Source: Oscillospiraceae bacterium
GTDB lineage: Bacteria > Bacillota > Clostridia > Oscillospirales > UBA929
NCBI GenBank assembly: GCA_031255175.1
Contig: JAIRTA010000148.1
Coordinates: 1-38,066 of the forward strand
Reading direction: 5' to 3'
Length of the DNA stretch: 38,066 bases
Below the pieces are notes generated by a model that saw nothing but the letters and a program-made list of their open reading frames with translations, was not told where the DNA came from and did not search any database. The position numbers and the translations under genes were made by a program. This document shows, in pieces, positions 19,601 to 27,620 of the stretch; positions within the stretch are counted from its first letter, which is position 1, and every line of letters begins with the position of its first letter.

Positions 19601-21500
19601 TGTACACGCTGACGTTGTCCACGGGTGCGTCGTCGGTGAACGAGTACACGCCGCCGCTGTCTCTATAGATGAGAGCGTCGTCGTCCGTCATCTCGATCCA
19701 TTGCGCGCCGTCTTGCCTGAACACGCGGAATCCGGCGAAATAGTTCGGCGCGGGCCCTGCCGGCGCCTGCCATGTGAATGTGACGTTTGTGGCGGTCTCA
19801 CTGGTGACCGTCCCGTTTACGGCGTTGCCCGGTATGTAGCTGTCCGGCGGAACGATGATGAAATTCGACGACGCCACTTGCGCCACGGTGCGGGCCGTGC
19901 CGTCGGCGTTCACCGCCGCCCAGCCGGGGTTGTTCCACGCGCCGTGGATCTTGACCGCGCCGTCGCCCTGCGGGAGGATCGCCATAGCGGTGGCCTGGTT
20001 GTATGTCCCGCCTTGCTCCCACGCGCCCCAGGAGTCGCCGTACATAGACATATTTCTCTGCGCCGGCGTGGGGGTTGTCAGCATAGACTGGAAGCGGAAC
20101 GGGAATGTCTCGGTATACGCGGCCGCCACATTGCGGTCGATGGACCACTGCGCGTGCGCGCTGTCGGCCGAGGTGTACGTCGCCGACAATGCGCCCTGCG
20201 GGTTCGCCTGCCAGGGATTGTCCTGTCTGACGCCGACAAGCGCGCCCACATCCGGCGAGAAAATCAGCCAGCTGGTCGGATGCGCGATGTCGTCGAATAC
20301 TTCGACGCCGACGTCAAATGTCTGCGGCCCGGCGCCCTTGGTGAACGTCACGTGGATCACGTGCGCGCCCTCCGCCAGGCGGAGCAGCGCGTCCGCTTTG
20401 ACGGTGACCGTCCTGCCGTCCCAATCGACGGTGTACTCGCTGTCGGCGATAAGATTTGCCTCGGCGCCGTCGATGTTGACGGACGCGACGCCCGTGGCCC
20501 CTTCAGGGGTGCCGAAACCGGGGTCGAAGGCGATGACTTGATCTTTCGGGACAGGCTGTTTGAAGAATTTCAACGCCGCCGTCTGCACGGTCGGCGGCAG
20601 GGTCGAAGGCATGGTGATGCTCGCGCTCGCGCCGACCACAGCATTATCGCCCTTGTGCCAATAGTCTTCGGCGATGAACCTATAATAATAGGTATTTCCG
20701 GGCGTCTTGGGCGACGCGTCAATGAGCCGCGTCACATACCCGGCCTGCTGCGCCGCGCCGGCGAGGTTCACGGTGACCGCGTCTGCGAAGTTCCCGTCGG
20801 TCGCCCGCTGCAGAATCAGCCTGGACGCGTACGCGGTGGGGTTCGGCCACACGACCGTGACGGAGCTGCCGTCCGGCGTGGTGAGGGACGACGGCACCGG
20901 CGGAACCGGGACGTGCCCCTGCGGCGGGATGATGATGAACTCGTCGGGGCTGCTGGCCGAACGGCGAAGAATGTTCGCGTCGTTCACTGTGAGCCCCTGC
21001 GCGCCGGCGTTCATCGGGTACACAGTGCCGCCGTTGCCGCCGCCGCGGATGATGACCGTATCGGACGCGGACCCCGGCGTCACATAAAAGCCGTCGGCGT
21101 TGCCGTTGATTCCGCCTTCGACATAAACGGCGCCGTCATACATCTTAAACGCCAGACCGGCGGCGTGCCCGTTGGCAGCCTCCGCTATGACCATGCGGAA
21201 CATGCCGGCGGCGGTCGGTATGGCGCTCGCGTTGTAGTTGGTGAGCGTCCACTGGGCGGCCGGGTCGGACGGGTCGTCCTGCGTGGCCACGATCCCTCCG
21301 GGGTTCGCGCCGTACCCGGCGCTCTCGAGGTGCTGCACATACGACTGGGCCTTCGGAGAATACAACAACCAGTGCGTGTTGTTGTTTTCCGCGAGAGGTC
21401 CGACGGCCGCCTGCACACTGGAGATGGGCATCGCCGGCGATATCCCCAGCATCATGATAAGGGCGACCAGCAAAGATACGATTCTTTTTTTCGCGATCAT
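16677..21500 (-). CDS. Large secreted multidomain protein: ricin-B-like/carbohydrate-binding N-terminal modules, Fn3-like modules, C-terminal right-handed beta-helix/pectate-lyase-like (GH55-like?) domain
   Basis: Signal peptide MIAKKRIVSLLVALIMMLGISPAMPISSVQA; start at 21500 with AGAAAGGAG RBS; repeated 'WLIFSPD/WLLYSPK ... AQW' modules; 'APQNVKVTGDGNGAVVSWDAVAGATGYKLYRG' Fn3; 'FFTPGVYKLDKEIRVTEPNAVLLGVG...' beta-helix start. Confidence 0.75.
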   Translation of the reverse strand: MIAKKRIVSLLVALIMMLGISPAMPISSVQAAVGPLAENNNTHWLLYSPKAQSYVQHLESAGYGANPGGIVATQDDPSDPAAQWTLTNYNASAIPTAAGMFRMVIAEAANGHAAGLAFKMYDGAVYVEGGINGNADGFYVTPGSASDTVIIRGGGNGGTVYPMNAGAQGLTVNDANILRRSASSPDEFIIIPPQGHVPVPPVPSSLTTPDGSSVTVVWPNPTAYASRLILQRATDGNFADAVTVNLAGAAQQAGYVTRLIDASPKTPGNTYYYRFIAEDYWHKGDNAVVGASASITMPSTLPPTVQTAALKFFKQPVPKDQVIAFDPGFGTPEGATGVASVNIDGAEANLIADSEYTVDWDGRTVTVKADALLRLAEGAHVIHVTFTKGAGPQTFDVGVEVFDDIAHPTSWLIFSPDVGALVGVRQDNPWQANPQGALSATYTSADSAHAQWSIDRNVAAAYTETFPFRFQSMLTTPTPAQRNMSMYGDSWGAWEQGGTYNQATAMAILPQGDGAVKIHGAWNNPGWAAVNADGTARTVAQVASSNFIIVPPDSYIPGNAVNGTVTSETATNVTFTWQAPAGPAPNYFAGFRVFRQDGAQWIEMTDDDALIYRDSGGVYSFTDDAPVDNVSVYKVVTDTANNDSDGLLITANIPGGETPSVGTSLVTFNKKIPEDVVIDVKMGFGSLRATGIASLLLDGSPVAYTLRSGRVPTVVIEAAALSALALANGDAHSIALKFNDAAGTEKAVALNVINAESALPAPQNVKVTGDGNGAVVSWDAVAGATGYKLYRGLGRYAPASFTTQVAVTDAATTTYNLGTDHVWDWYKVTAYNGNGDYIDSPLSDVVSLEITTFPNTEIFTENDAPLTVATVTDNYSRAFFWGGRIGSNSPPGADANNQFTDDRVALLFRPAKGHAADFTYLGMYLNFYMHIAGLGKLPTDVQTQSVQVFSWEGGGYNGGGNVTQNFWRTFENMETMAGGNVFAVSQASPVRRVKTGSLTFQLGGSASGGFLADSYTGWQTYQGQQQFYTRNNAMAGTDGLIWNGVMQGNTTQDGTQWNQSYSWIVVDVAHTPMIAEKPFLYFDVDANDGTGDYKVFVPGYRKDAVGLSWGAGKENGGMGPGESRLLSDFFVANEAMNADQIIAGMKTKDGNIFFTPGVYKLDKEIRVTEPNAVLLGVGEASLRPLNGNVCVQVADVPGVRVAGLLFDAGPAAGNDFANASEALLVVGEGGFTETPEMKASPIVLSDAIIRVGGLPTNVPYKAKNGLIINADYTILDHAWIWRADHGDQVGWTLNQTDNGLVVNGDHVITYGLHAEHFQKYDVLWNGDDGRCFYLQNERPYDPPETDEGVPGAWRDTSLADPKYDYIGPLSERQQGYAAFRVGDDVKNFEGWGLVSYDVFVQNMSVPFRTIWSAFITPAENANIKIHQVGTLSISQRRGEIAHVINGEGPGNNGGVGPTMFLAPNEFHPDNEYWSRLTPSGSEITLGDVGVYDDFVGLSILNRTATARTANAIVASYADGGRLADMMTEQITIKGSVLVNGGVGGNSEIVGGEARGPQPFADKSTAIGSWLSNTKYSLLLPGGANRTGYIWDSETYAPLTESFTIPSN

Positions 21501-21843
21501 AAACAGTGTACTCCTTTCTACTCCTTGTTTCCATATAAAGCGCGAGGGCGCCATACGAAGAGACGGTTGCCTGCTTGCAACTGCGCACGTTGACAAACAC
21601 AGCCCCCCCTCGGACGTCAGCGTTCGGAACCAAGCCCACAAGTCCACCGTGCGCATATGGAACCGGCACCGCACTTCGCAGTGTCCCTCCGTTTGTGGGA
21701 AGCAAACGGGAGACGCGTCAAAACGACGGCGCCCCCGGTGCCACCCTCAAGTGCCTATAGTATAGCACACGGCATAGTCGGATTCACCATATTATCTTAT
21801 AAAATAGTCTGCGATATTATGATTTATCTGTCTAAGGTGGTAA

Positions 21844-21890
21844 AGACGTACAGCAGGAAGAAATTGGAAATTTCTTCCTGCTGTACGTCT
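21844..21890. repeat. Perfect 22-bp inverted repeat with 3-nt loop
   Basis: AGACGTACAGCAGGAAGAAATT-GGA-AATTTCTTCCTGCTGTACGTCT read directly. Confidence 0.9.
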
Positions 21891-22112
21891 CCTTAATATT
21901 TGTCGCAGTTCTTTTTTCAAACCTGTGATTATCGCAGACGCTCCCATCGAAAGTGGAAACGCTAAAGTGTCCCCCATGTCAATACACAAAAAGGGAAAAA
22001 GAAGTGTGCGACTGCCTGTAGAGAGGTCAACTGTCAGGGGAAGTGTGGGAGTTTGCCCCCTGTCGCCGGGGTGTGCGGCGGGGGTGGGGGCGAAAACGGC
22101 CTGCGTGTGTGT

Positions 22113-22149
22113 GAAAAAGCGGGGCGCGACCGAACCGGCCGCGCCCCGC
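22113..22149 (-). terminator. Intrinsic terminator downstream of hpf
   Basis: On the minus strand GCGGGGCGCG...CGCGCCCCGC stem followed by TTTTT; about 20 nt downstream of the 22169 stop. Confidence 0.75.
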
Positions 22150-22168
22150 AGGTGTTTTGGTGCAAAAT

Positions 22169-22714
22169 TTAGTGTTCTTCGATCATGCCGTAGTCGCCGT
22201 TGATGCGTTTGTAGACCACGGCGAAGGCGCCTCCGTTTTCGAAGTTGCGAAACGCGAAAAATTCGTGGTTTAGGAGGTTCATTTGAAGAATTGCCTCCTC
22301 CGGCGTCATCGGCTTGAGGGCAAACTTCTTCACGCGGATGATGCTGAACTCCTGCTCCTCATCCACCACCGGATCCGCCATAGCGGTGGGCACTTCGCGC
22401 TCAAACGCGCCTTGCCGCAGCCGCTTTTCGAGTTTTGTCTTGAATTTATGGATCTGCCTCTCGATGTAGGCCACGGCGCTGTCAATGGACGCGTACATAT
22501 CGTTTGTGGACTCGGAGGCCCTGTACGCCGTTCCGCTGTGGGAGACGGTGATCTCCACTTGGTGGCGGCCCCGTTCCACGGCAAACACCACACGCGCCTC
22601 GGCGTCGTGTTTGAAGTAGCGGTCCAGCTTGGTCAGTTTTTTCTCGGCGTACTCGCGCAGTGCGTCTGACGCTTCCAGCTTTTTGTCTGTAAATTGGACT
22701 TTCAATCCGAACAT
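22169..22714 (-). CDS. hpf: Long-form ribosome hibernation promoting factor (HPF/YfiA/RaiA)
   Basis: MFGLKVQFTDKKLEASDALREYAEKKLTKLDRYF...; C-terminal VRVKKFALKPMTPEEAILQMNLLNHEFFAFRN..GAFAVVYKRINGDYGMIE; start at 22714 with AAGGAG RBS. Confidence 0.93.
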   Translation of the reverse strand: MFGLKVQFTDKKLEASDALREYAEKKLTKLDRYFKHDAEARVVFAVERGRHQVEITVSHSGTAYRASESTNDMYASIDSAVAYIERQIHKFKTKLEKRLRQGAFEREVPTAMADPVVDEEQEFSIIRVKKFALKPMTPEEAILQMNLLNHEFFAFRNFENGGAFAVVYKRINGDYGMIEEH

Positions 22715-22856
22715 CTCCTTCCAAACGGGGTATTTCGCGAAACCGGAAAGCAACCGGCGCGCGGTTCGGCCCCCTCAGCCCCAGTATACCACACGCGGCG
22801 GAATTTCGCCACCTTTTTCGTCCCGCTCTTCCGGGAGACGTGCGCCGCCTCTGCGG

Positions 22857-24044
22857 TCACTCCGCACGCCGCCCCGAGAGAAATACGGCCGCGGGGGCGG
22901 CCTCCAGCGACAGCGGACGGCCGCGCCAGATGACCATGTCCGCGTCCAGCCCCGGGCGCAGCCGCCCCACGCGGTGGTCGAGCCGGGCAATGTCGGCGGC
23001 GGCGGCGGTGACGGCGCGCAGCGCCTCCTCCGCCGGCAGCCCCGCCTTGGCCGCAAGGCCCGCGCACAGCGGGAGGTGCTCCGGGGGAATGACCGGCGCG
23101 TCGGTGCAGAGCGCGGCCGGGACGCCGGCCCGGTACAGCGCGGCCGGCAGCGCAAACGACAGACTCTTGAGCTCCGGCTTCGAGCGGTCGACGAGCAGCG
23201 GCCCGGCGACGACGGGCACGCGCTCCGCCGCCAGCAGATCGGCCACCGAGGCCGCGTCCGTGCCGTGGATGATGACGGCGTTCAGCGCGAATTCCCGCGC
23301 GATGCGCAGCGCCGTGAAGATGTCGTCGGCGCGGTGGGCGTGGATGTGGGCCGGCACCGCGCCCGCGAGCACGGGCAACAGACTCTCCCACTTCATATGG
23401 TAGTCCGGCGGGTCGCCGCGGCCCCGCGCCGCCCTCTCTTTGCGCGCGCCGTAAGCGCGTGCCTGAAAGAGCGCCTCGCGGATGAGCGCCGCCGTCCCCA
23501 TCCGCGTGAACGGGGCGGCCTTCCGGCCCGCGTACACGCGCTTCGGGTTCTCCCCCATCGCGAATTTCATGGCCGCGGGCGCGCGCAGCACCATGTCGTC
23601 CACACGGCGGCCGTCCGTCTTCAGCGCGGCCATCTGCCCGCCCACCGGGTTGGCGCTGCCCGGCCCGGTGACCACGGCGGTGACGCCGGCGCGGCGCGCG
23701 TCGGCGAAGCAGCGGTCCCGCGGGTTGACGGCGTCGAGCCCCCGCATGTGCGGCGTGACAGGGTCGGAGGCCTCGTTGCCGTCCTCCCCCATCTCCCCCA
23801 CGGCGTCCTCAAAGACGCCGATGTGGCAGTGGGCGTCGATGAGGCCGGGCGTCACCGCCGCGCCGGCGGCGTCTATGTCGTCCGGCCCCGCGGCGGGGCA
23901 TGTCTCCGAAGCGCCCGCCGAGTGGATACGCACACCCTCCGTACGCACCCATCCCCCCGCCAACACGGCGCCGTCCATCGTATGCAGCTCGGCATTATAA
24001 ATCAACACGACCCACACCCCCCAAATCTGCAAAACCCGCTGCAA
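22857..24044 (-). CDS. Amidohydrolase (imidazolonepropionase-like)
   Basis: VTPGLIDAHCHIGVFED metal-binding motif, IHAHRADDIFTALRIA, LCTDAPVIPPEHL, VGRLRPGLDADMVIWRG. Confidence 0.85.
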   Translation of the reverse strand: MQRVLQIWGVWVVLIYNAELHTMDGAVLAGGWVRTEGVRIHSAGASETCPAAGPDDIDAAGAAVTPGLIDAHCHIGVFEDAVGEMGEDGNEASDPVTPHMRGLDAVNPRDRCFADARRAGVTAVVTGPGSANPVGGQMAALKTDGRRVDDMVLRAPAAMKFAMGENPKRVYAGRKAAPFTRMGTAALIREALFQARAYGARKERAARGRGDPPDYHMKWESLLPVLAGAVPAHIHAHRADDIFTALRIAREFALNAVIIHGTDAASVADLLAAERVPVVAGPLLVDRSKPELKSLSFALPAALYRAGVPAALCTDAPVIPPEHLPLCAGLAAKAGLPAEEALRAVTAAAADIARLDHRVGRLRPGLDADMVIWRGRPLSLEAAPAAVFLSGRRAE

Positions 24045-24049
24045 TTTTC

Positions 24050-24964
24050 TTACTCTCTCTCCCGTAAAAACCTCGAAACCGATGTGGCGGCGGTGGCCCC
24101 GTCGGCGCAGGCTGTTATGATTTGGTAGATGGGTTTTTGGCGGAGGTCGCCGGCCACAAATACGCCGGGGATGGGAGTGTGCCCACCCTCGGGCGCCTCC
24201 ACCCGCCCCTCCGCGTCCAGCGGCAGCGCCCCCCGCAGCAACGCGGTGTCCGGCTCGACGCCCACCGCGACAAAGACAGCCGACACCGGCAGCGTCTCCT
24301 CCGCCCGCGTCTTCACGCCCCGCACCCGGAGCGCCTGCACGGACTTGTCCCCCAAAATCTCCTCGGCCGTGTGCTCAAGCCGAAACGTCACGTTCGGCAG
24401 CCGGCGCAGGGCGGCCTCGAGACGCCGGCCCCCGCGGAAGGCGTCGCGCCGGTGCACCAGCGTCACCTGCCGGCAGACGCCGGCCAGGTAGGCGGCATCC
24501 TCCAGCGCCGTGTCGCCGCCGCCGACCACCGCCACGTCCTGGTCTTTAAAAAACGCGCCGTCGCAGACCGCGCAGAACGAGACGCCGCGCCCGGTCAGCC
24601 GCTCCTCTCCGGGGATCGCCAGCTTCCTCCGCTGCGTGCCCATCGCGAGGATCAGCGCGCGGGCCGGGATCTCCGACCCGGTCACGACGGTCAGCGCGCC
24701 CGGGTCCAACCGCAGCGCCCGCACCTCGCCCGTCAGCATCTCGGCGCCCAACCCGCGCGCGTGGGCCTCCATGCGCCGGGCGAGCTCCGCGCCGTCGATC
24801 ATCTCAAAGCCGGGGTAATTGACAATATCGGCCGTGGCGGTCATCTGCCCGCCCGCGAAGCCCCGCTCCGCCACGGCGACGGACAGACCGGCGCGCGCGG
24901 CGTAGATGGCGGCGGTCAGCCCCGCCGGCCCGCCCCCCACAACAATCAAATCTCTCACGCGCAT
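24050..24964 (-). CDS. trxB: Thioredoxin-disulfide reductase
   Basis: MRVRDLIVVGGGPAGLTAAIYAARAGL FAD motif, CAVCDGAFF redox CxxC, VVGGGDTALEDA NAD motif, GVFVAGDLRQKPIYQIITACADGATAA. Confidence 0.92.
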   Translation of the reverse strand: MRVRDLIVVGGGPAGLTAAIYAARAGLSVAVAERGFAGGQMTATADIVNYPGFEMIDGAELARRMEAHARGLGAEMLTGEVRALRLDPGALTVVTGSEIPARALILAMGTQRRKLAIPGEERLTGRGVSFCAVCDGAFFKDQDVAVVGGGDTALEDAAYLAGVCRQVTLVHRRDAFRGGRRLEAALRRLPNVTFRLEHTAEEILGDKSVQALRVRGVKTRAEETLPVSAVFVAVGVEPDTALLRGALPLDAEGRVEAPEGGHTPIPGVFVAGDLRQKPIYQIITACADGATAATSVSRFLRERE

Positions 24965-25150
24965 TCCTCCCCCAGACTGTGTGAAAATACCCGCCAAAGC
25001 GGGTTGTGCCCGCAACCGGCACACATATTTTTTATTGCCGATTCGCGGCAATAAATCCTCATTGTCCCGCCTATTGTGTTGAAAAAATTCCGATTTTTAT
25101 AATAATTCCGCCCCGGCCGCTTCTTCGCGGAAAAGCGACAAAACTTCTAA

Positions 25151-25179
25151 TTTACAAATTTAGGAAATTATGATATTCT
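25151..25179 (+). promoter_or_regulatory. Promoter-like sequence on + strand between trxB and thrS
   Basis: TTTACA (25151-25156), 17-nt spacer, TATTCT (25174-25179); no + strand CDS follows. Confidence 0.45.
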
Positions 25180-25185
25180 ATTACT

Positions 25186-25294
25186 GACCCGGCGCCGGGC
25201 GCCTGTCCGGAGGCGTCCGGTTCCGGTGATTGCATGGCCGCCTATCTTTATCCCATAACCCACTTGGGCCGCCCTTTCGGGCGGCCGCTTTTTT
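25186..25294 (+). ncRNA. Candidate small non-coding RNA (family unknown)
   Basis: About 110 nt between promoter-like sequence and an intrinsic terminator; GC-rich self-complementary segments (CCCGGCGCCGGG; CGCCT..AGGCG). Confidence 0.35.
25267..25294 (+). terminator. Intrinsic terminator oriented on + strand
   Basis: GGCCGCCC-TTTC-GGGCGGCC stem followed by GCTTTTTT. Confidence 0.75.
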
Positions 25295-25309
25295 GGGGGA
25301 AGGCGGACA

Positions 25310-27058
25310 TCACAGCACCCGGCGGGCCACCTCGTCGGCCAGCCGCGCCGCGAAGTCGTCCGGCGTCATGGCACCGAGGTCGCCCCGGCGGCGGTCGCGC
25401 ACCGACACCTGCCCGGCCTCGACCTCCTTGTCGCCCACGACCAGCATATAGGGCACTTTTTGCACCTGCGCCTCGCGGATCTTAAAGCCGATCTTTTCGT
25501 TGCGCTCGTCCAGTTCCGCGCGGCAGCCCTCCGCGCGGAGCCTGTCATACAGCCCGCGCGCGTAGTCGTGCTGCCGCTCGGTGATGGGCAGGATAACCAC
25601 TTGCGTCGGCGCGATCCACAGCGGGAGCGCGCCAGCGTATTTTTCAATCAGCAGCGCCAGCGTCCGTTCGTAACAGCCGAGGGAGGTGCGGTGCAGCACG
25701 TAGGGGTGCCGCTTTACGCCGTCGCTGTCGGTGTATTCCATGCCGAAACGCTCCGCCAGCTGGAAGTCGATCTGGATCGTGATCAGCGTGTCCTCTTTGC
25801 CGTGGACGTTGCGGATCTGAATGTCCAGCTTTGGGCCGTAGAACGCGGCCTCGCCGTCGACCTCCTCATAATCGATCTCCATGCGGTCCAGGATGGCGCG
25901 CATACGGTCCTGCGCGTCGCTCCACTGCGCGGGCGACCCGATGTATTTCTCCCGGTTGTTTTCGTCCCATTTTGAAAAGCGGTAGGAGACGTCGTCGTCC
26001 AGCCCCACGGCCTTCAGCATGAAGGCGGCGAGGTCGAGGCAGCCTTTGAATTCCTCTTCGAGCTGTTCCGGCGTACAGGCGATGTGCCCCTCCGAGATCG
26101 TGAACTGCCGCACCCGTATGAGCCCGTGCATCTCGCCGGAGGCCTCGTTGCGAAACAGCGTCGAGGTCTCGTTCAGGCGCATCGGCAGGTCGCGGTAAGA
26201 GCGCGTGCGGGAGAGATAGACCATGAACTGAAACGGGCAGGTCATCGGCCGCAGGGCAAAGACCTCGGCCTCCTCGTCGTCTTCCCGGCCGATGACAAAC
26301 ATGCCATCCCGGTAATGATCCCAGTGGCCGGAGATCTTGTAGAGGTCGCGCTTCGCGAACAGGGGCGTCTTGGTCAGCAGATACCCGCGCCGCTGCTCCT
26401 CATCCTCCACAAAGCGCTGCAACAGCTGGACGACGCGCGCGCCCTTCGGCATGAGGATCGGCAGGCCCTGCCCGATGGTTTCGACGGTGGTGAAGAACTC
26501 GAGCTCGCGCCCGAGACGGTTGTGGTCCCGCTTTTTGGCCTCTTCCAGCGCCGTCAGGTGGCGCTCCAGATCTTCCTTGTTGTCAAAGGCGGCGCCATAG
26601 ATCCGGCAGAGCATCTTCCGGTTGCTGTCGCCCCGCCAGTAGGCCCCTGTCGCGGAGAGGAGCTTGAAGGCCTTCACCCGCCCGGTGTGGTCGACATGGG
26701 GGCCGGCGCACAGGTCGGTGAACTCCCCCTGTTTGTAAAACCGTATGGGCTCCTGCGGCGGCAGCTCCCGGATCATCTCCTGCTTGTAGGGCTGGTTTTC
26801 CATGAGCGCCAGCGCCTCTGCGCGCGGCAGCGTGAAAGTCTCGATGCGGTACCGCTCGCGGACAATGCGCTTCATTTCCTTTTCAAGCGCCTCCAACTCC
26901 TCGGCGGTAAAGGGCTTTTCTACGTCAAAATCGTAATAAAACCCCGTCTCGATGGAGGGCCCGATGGCCAGTTTCGCGTCGGGATGCAGGCGGAGCACCG
27001 CCTGCGCCAAAATATGAGATGCGCTGTGCCGCAATGTAGACAGAGGAAATTCCGCCAT
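25310..27058 (-). CDS. thrS: Threonyl-tRNA synthetase lacking the N-terminal TGS domain
   Basis: Editing domain HSASHILAQAVLRLHPDAK, class II motifs MTCPFQFMVYLSRTRSYRDLPMRLNE, TISEGHIACTPEQ, anticodon-binding domain QVVILPITERQHDYARGLYDRLRAEG; 582 aa beginning directly at the editing domain. Confidence 0.95.
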   Translation of the reverse strand: MAEFPLSTLRHSASHILAQAVLRLHPDAKLAIGPSIETGFYYDFDVEKPFTAEELEALEKEMKRIVRERYRIETFTLPRAEALALMENQPYKQEMIRELPPQEPIRFYKQGEFTDLCAGPHVDHTGRVKAFKLLSATGAYWRGDSNRKMLCRIYGAAFDNKEDLERHLTALEEAKKRDHNRLGRELEFFTTVETIGQGLPILMPKGARVVQLLQRFVEDEEQRRGYLLTKTPLFAKRDLYKISGHWDHYRDGMFVIGREDDEEAEVFALRPMTCPFQFMVYLSRTRSYRDLPMRLNETSTLFRNEASGEMHGLIRVRQFTISEGHIACTPEQLEEEFKGCLDLAAFMLKAVGLDDDVSYRFSKWDENNREKYIGSPAQWSDAQDRMRAILDRMEIDYEEVDGEAAFYGPKLDIQIRNVHGKEDTLITIQIDFQLAERFGMEYTDSDGVKRHPYVLHRTSLGCYERTLALLIEKYAGALPLWIAPTQVVILPITERQHDYARGLYDRLRAEGCRAELDERNEKIGFKIREAQVQKVPYMLVVGDKEVEAGQVSVRDRRRGDLGAMTPDDFAARLADEVARRVL

Positions 27059-27152
27059 AGCTGCCCCACCCCTTTTTGAAAGATCGGCGCCGGCCCGCGC
27101 GCGCCCTTGTTTGTATTATGGCATAGGCTGAAGATAAAATCAAGGGCGCCGC

Positions 27153-27485
27153 TCACATCGCCTGCCGGCCGTTGGCGCTCAACTCCTCGAGGCGCTTCAC
27201 CTCGGCCTCGATCAGCCCTTGCCCCGCTTCGGTGATGAGATAGATCTTTCGCCGGTCCGCCTCGGCGATCAGCTCAATCAGATCGTCGGCCTGGAGCTTG
27301 CCCAAACTGTTGTACACCGTACCCGCACCCAGACGGATCCGCCCGTTTGTGATGCGCTCCACATGCCGCATGATCCCGTACCCGTGCTGCGGCTCGATCA
27401 GCGACAGCAGGATATAATACATCGTCTCCGTCATCGGCATGTACATCTTTTTTGCTCTTTCCACCGTCATGACGTCTTCCCCCAA
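27153..27485 (-). CDS. PadR-family transcriptional regulator
   Basis: MTETMYYILLSLIEPQHGYGIMRHVERITNGRIRLGAGTVYNSLGKLQADDLIE, winged-helix PadR pattern; true start may be a more internal ATG. Confidence 0.9.
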   Translation of the reverse strand: MGEDVMTVERAKKMYMPMTETMYYILLSLIEPQHGYGIMRHVERITNGRIRLGAGTVYNSLGKLQADDLIELIAEADRRKIYLITEAGQGLIEAEVKRLEELSANGRQAM

Positions 27486-27620
27486 TCCTCCGCTCAGAAT
27501 TTGTATATCTCTTTTCTTTCTCGTCTTATCTCTTTTTCCCGCGTATGTCAGGGTTTGCGTGGGGTTTGCGCAATGTAGGGGCGCGCCTTGTGTGCGCCCT
27601 CCCCTTTTCCCCGGCGCGCG

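Noticed and set aside
18711-21593. 960-aa + strand ORF opposite the large secreted protein
   Set aside because: Arg/Gly/Val-rich shadow ORF; the minus-strand ORF has a signal peptide, RBS and recognisable domains.
21680-21760. T-box-like string on minus strand (GAGGGTGGCACCG followed by a GTCTCCCGTTTG/CAAACGGAGGGAC hairpin)
   Set aside because: No Stem I or specifier region upstream, a promoter-like TATACT lies immediately before it, and the downstream gene is not amino-acid related.
21792-21989. 65-aa minus-strand ORF in the AT-rich island
   Set aside because: Spans the perfect hairpin; the translated tail reflects the inverted repeat, and no family is recognised.
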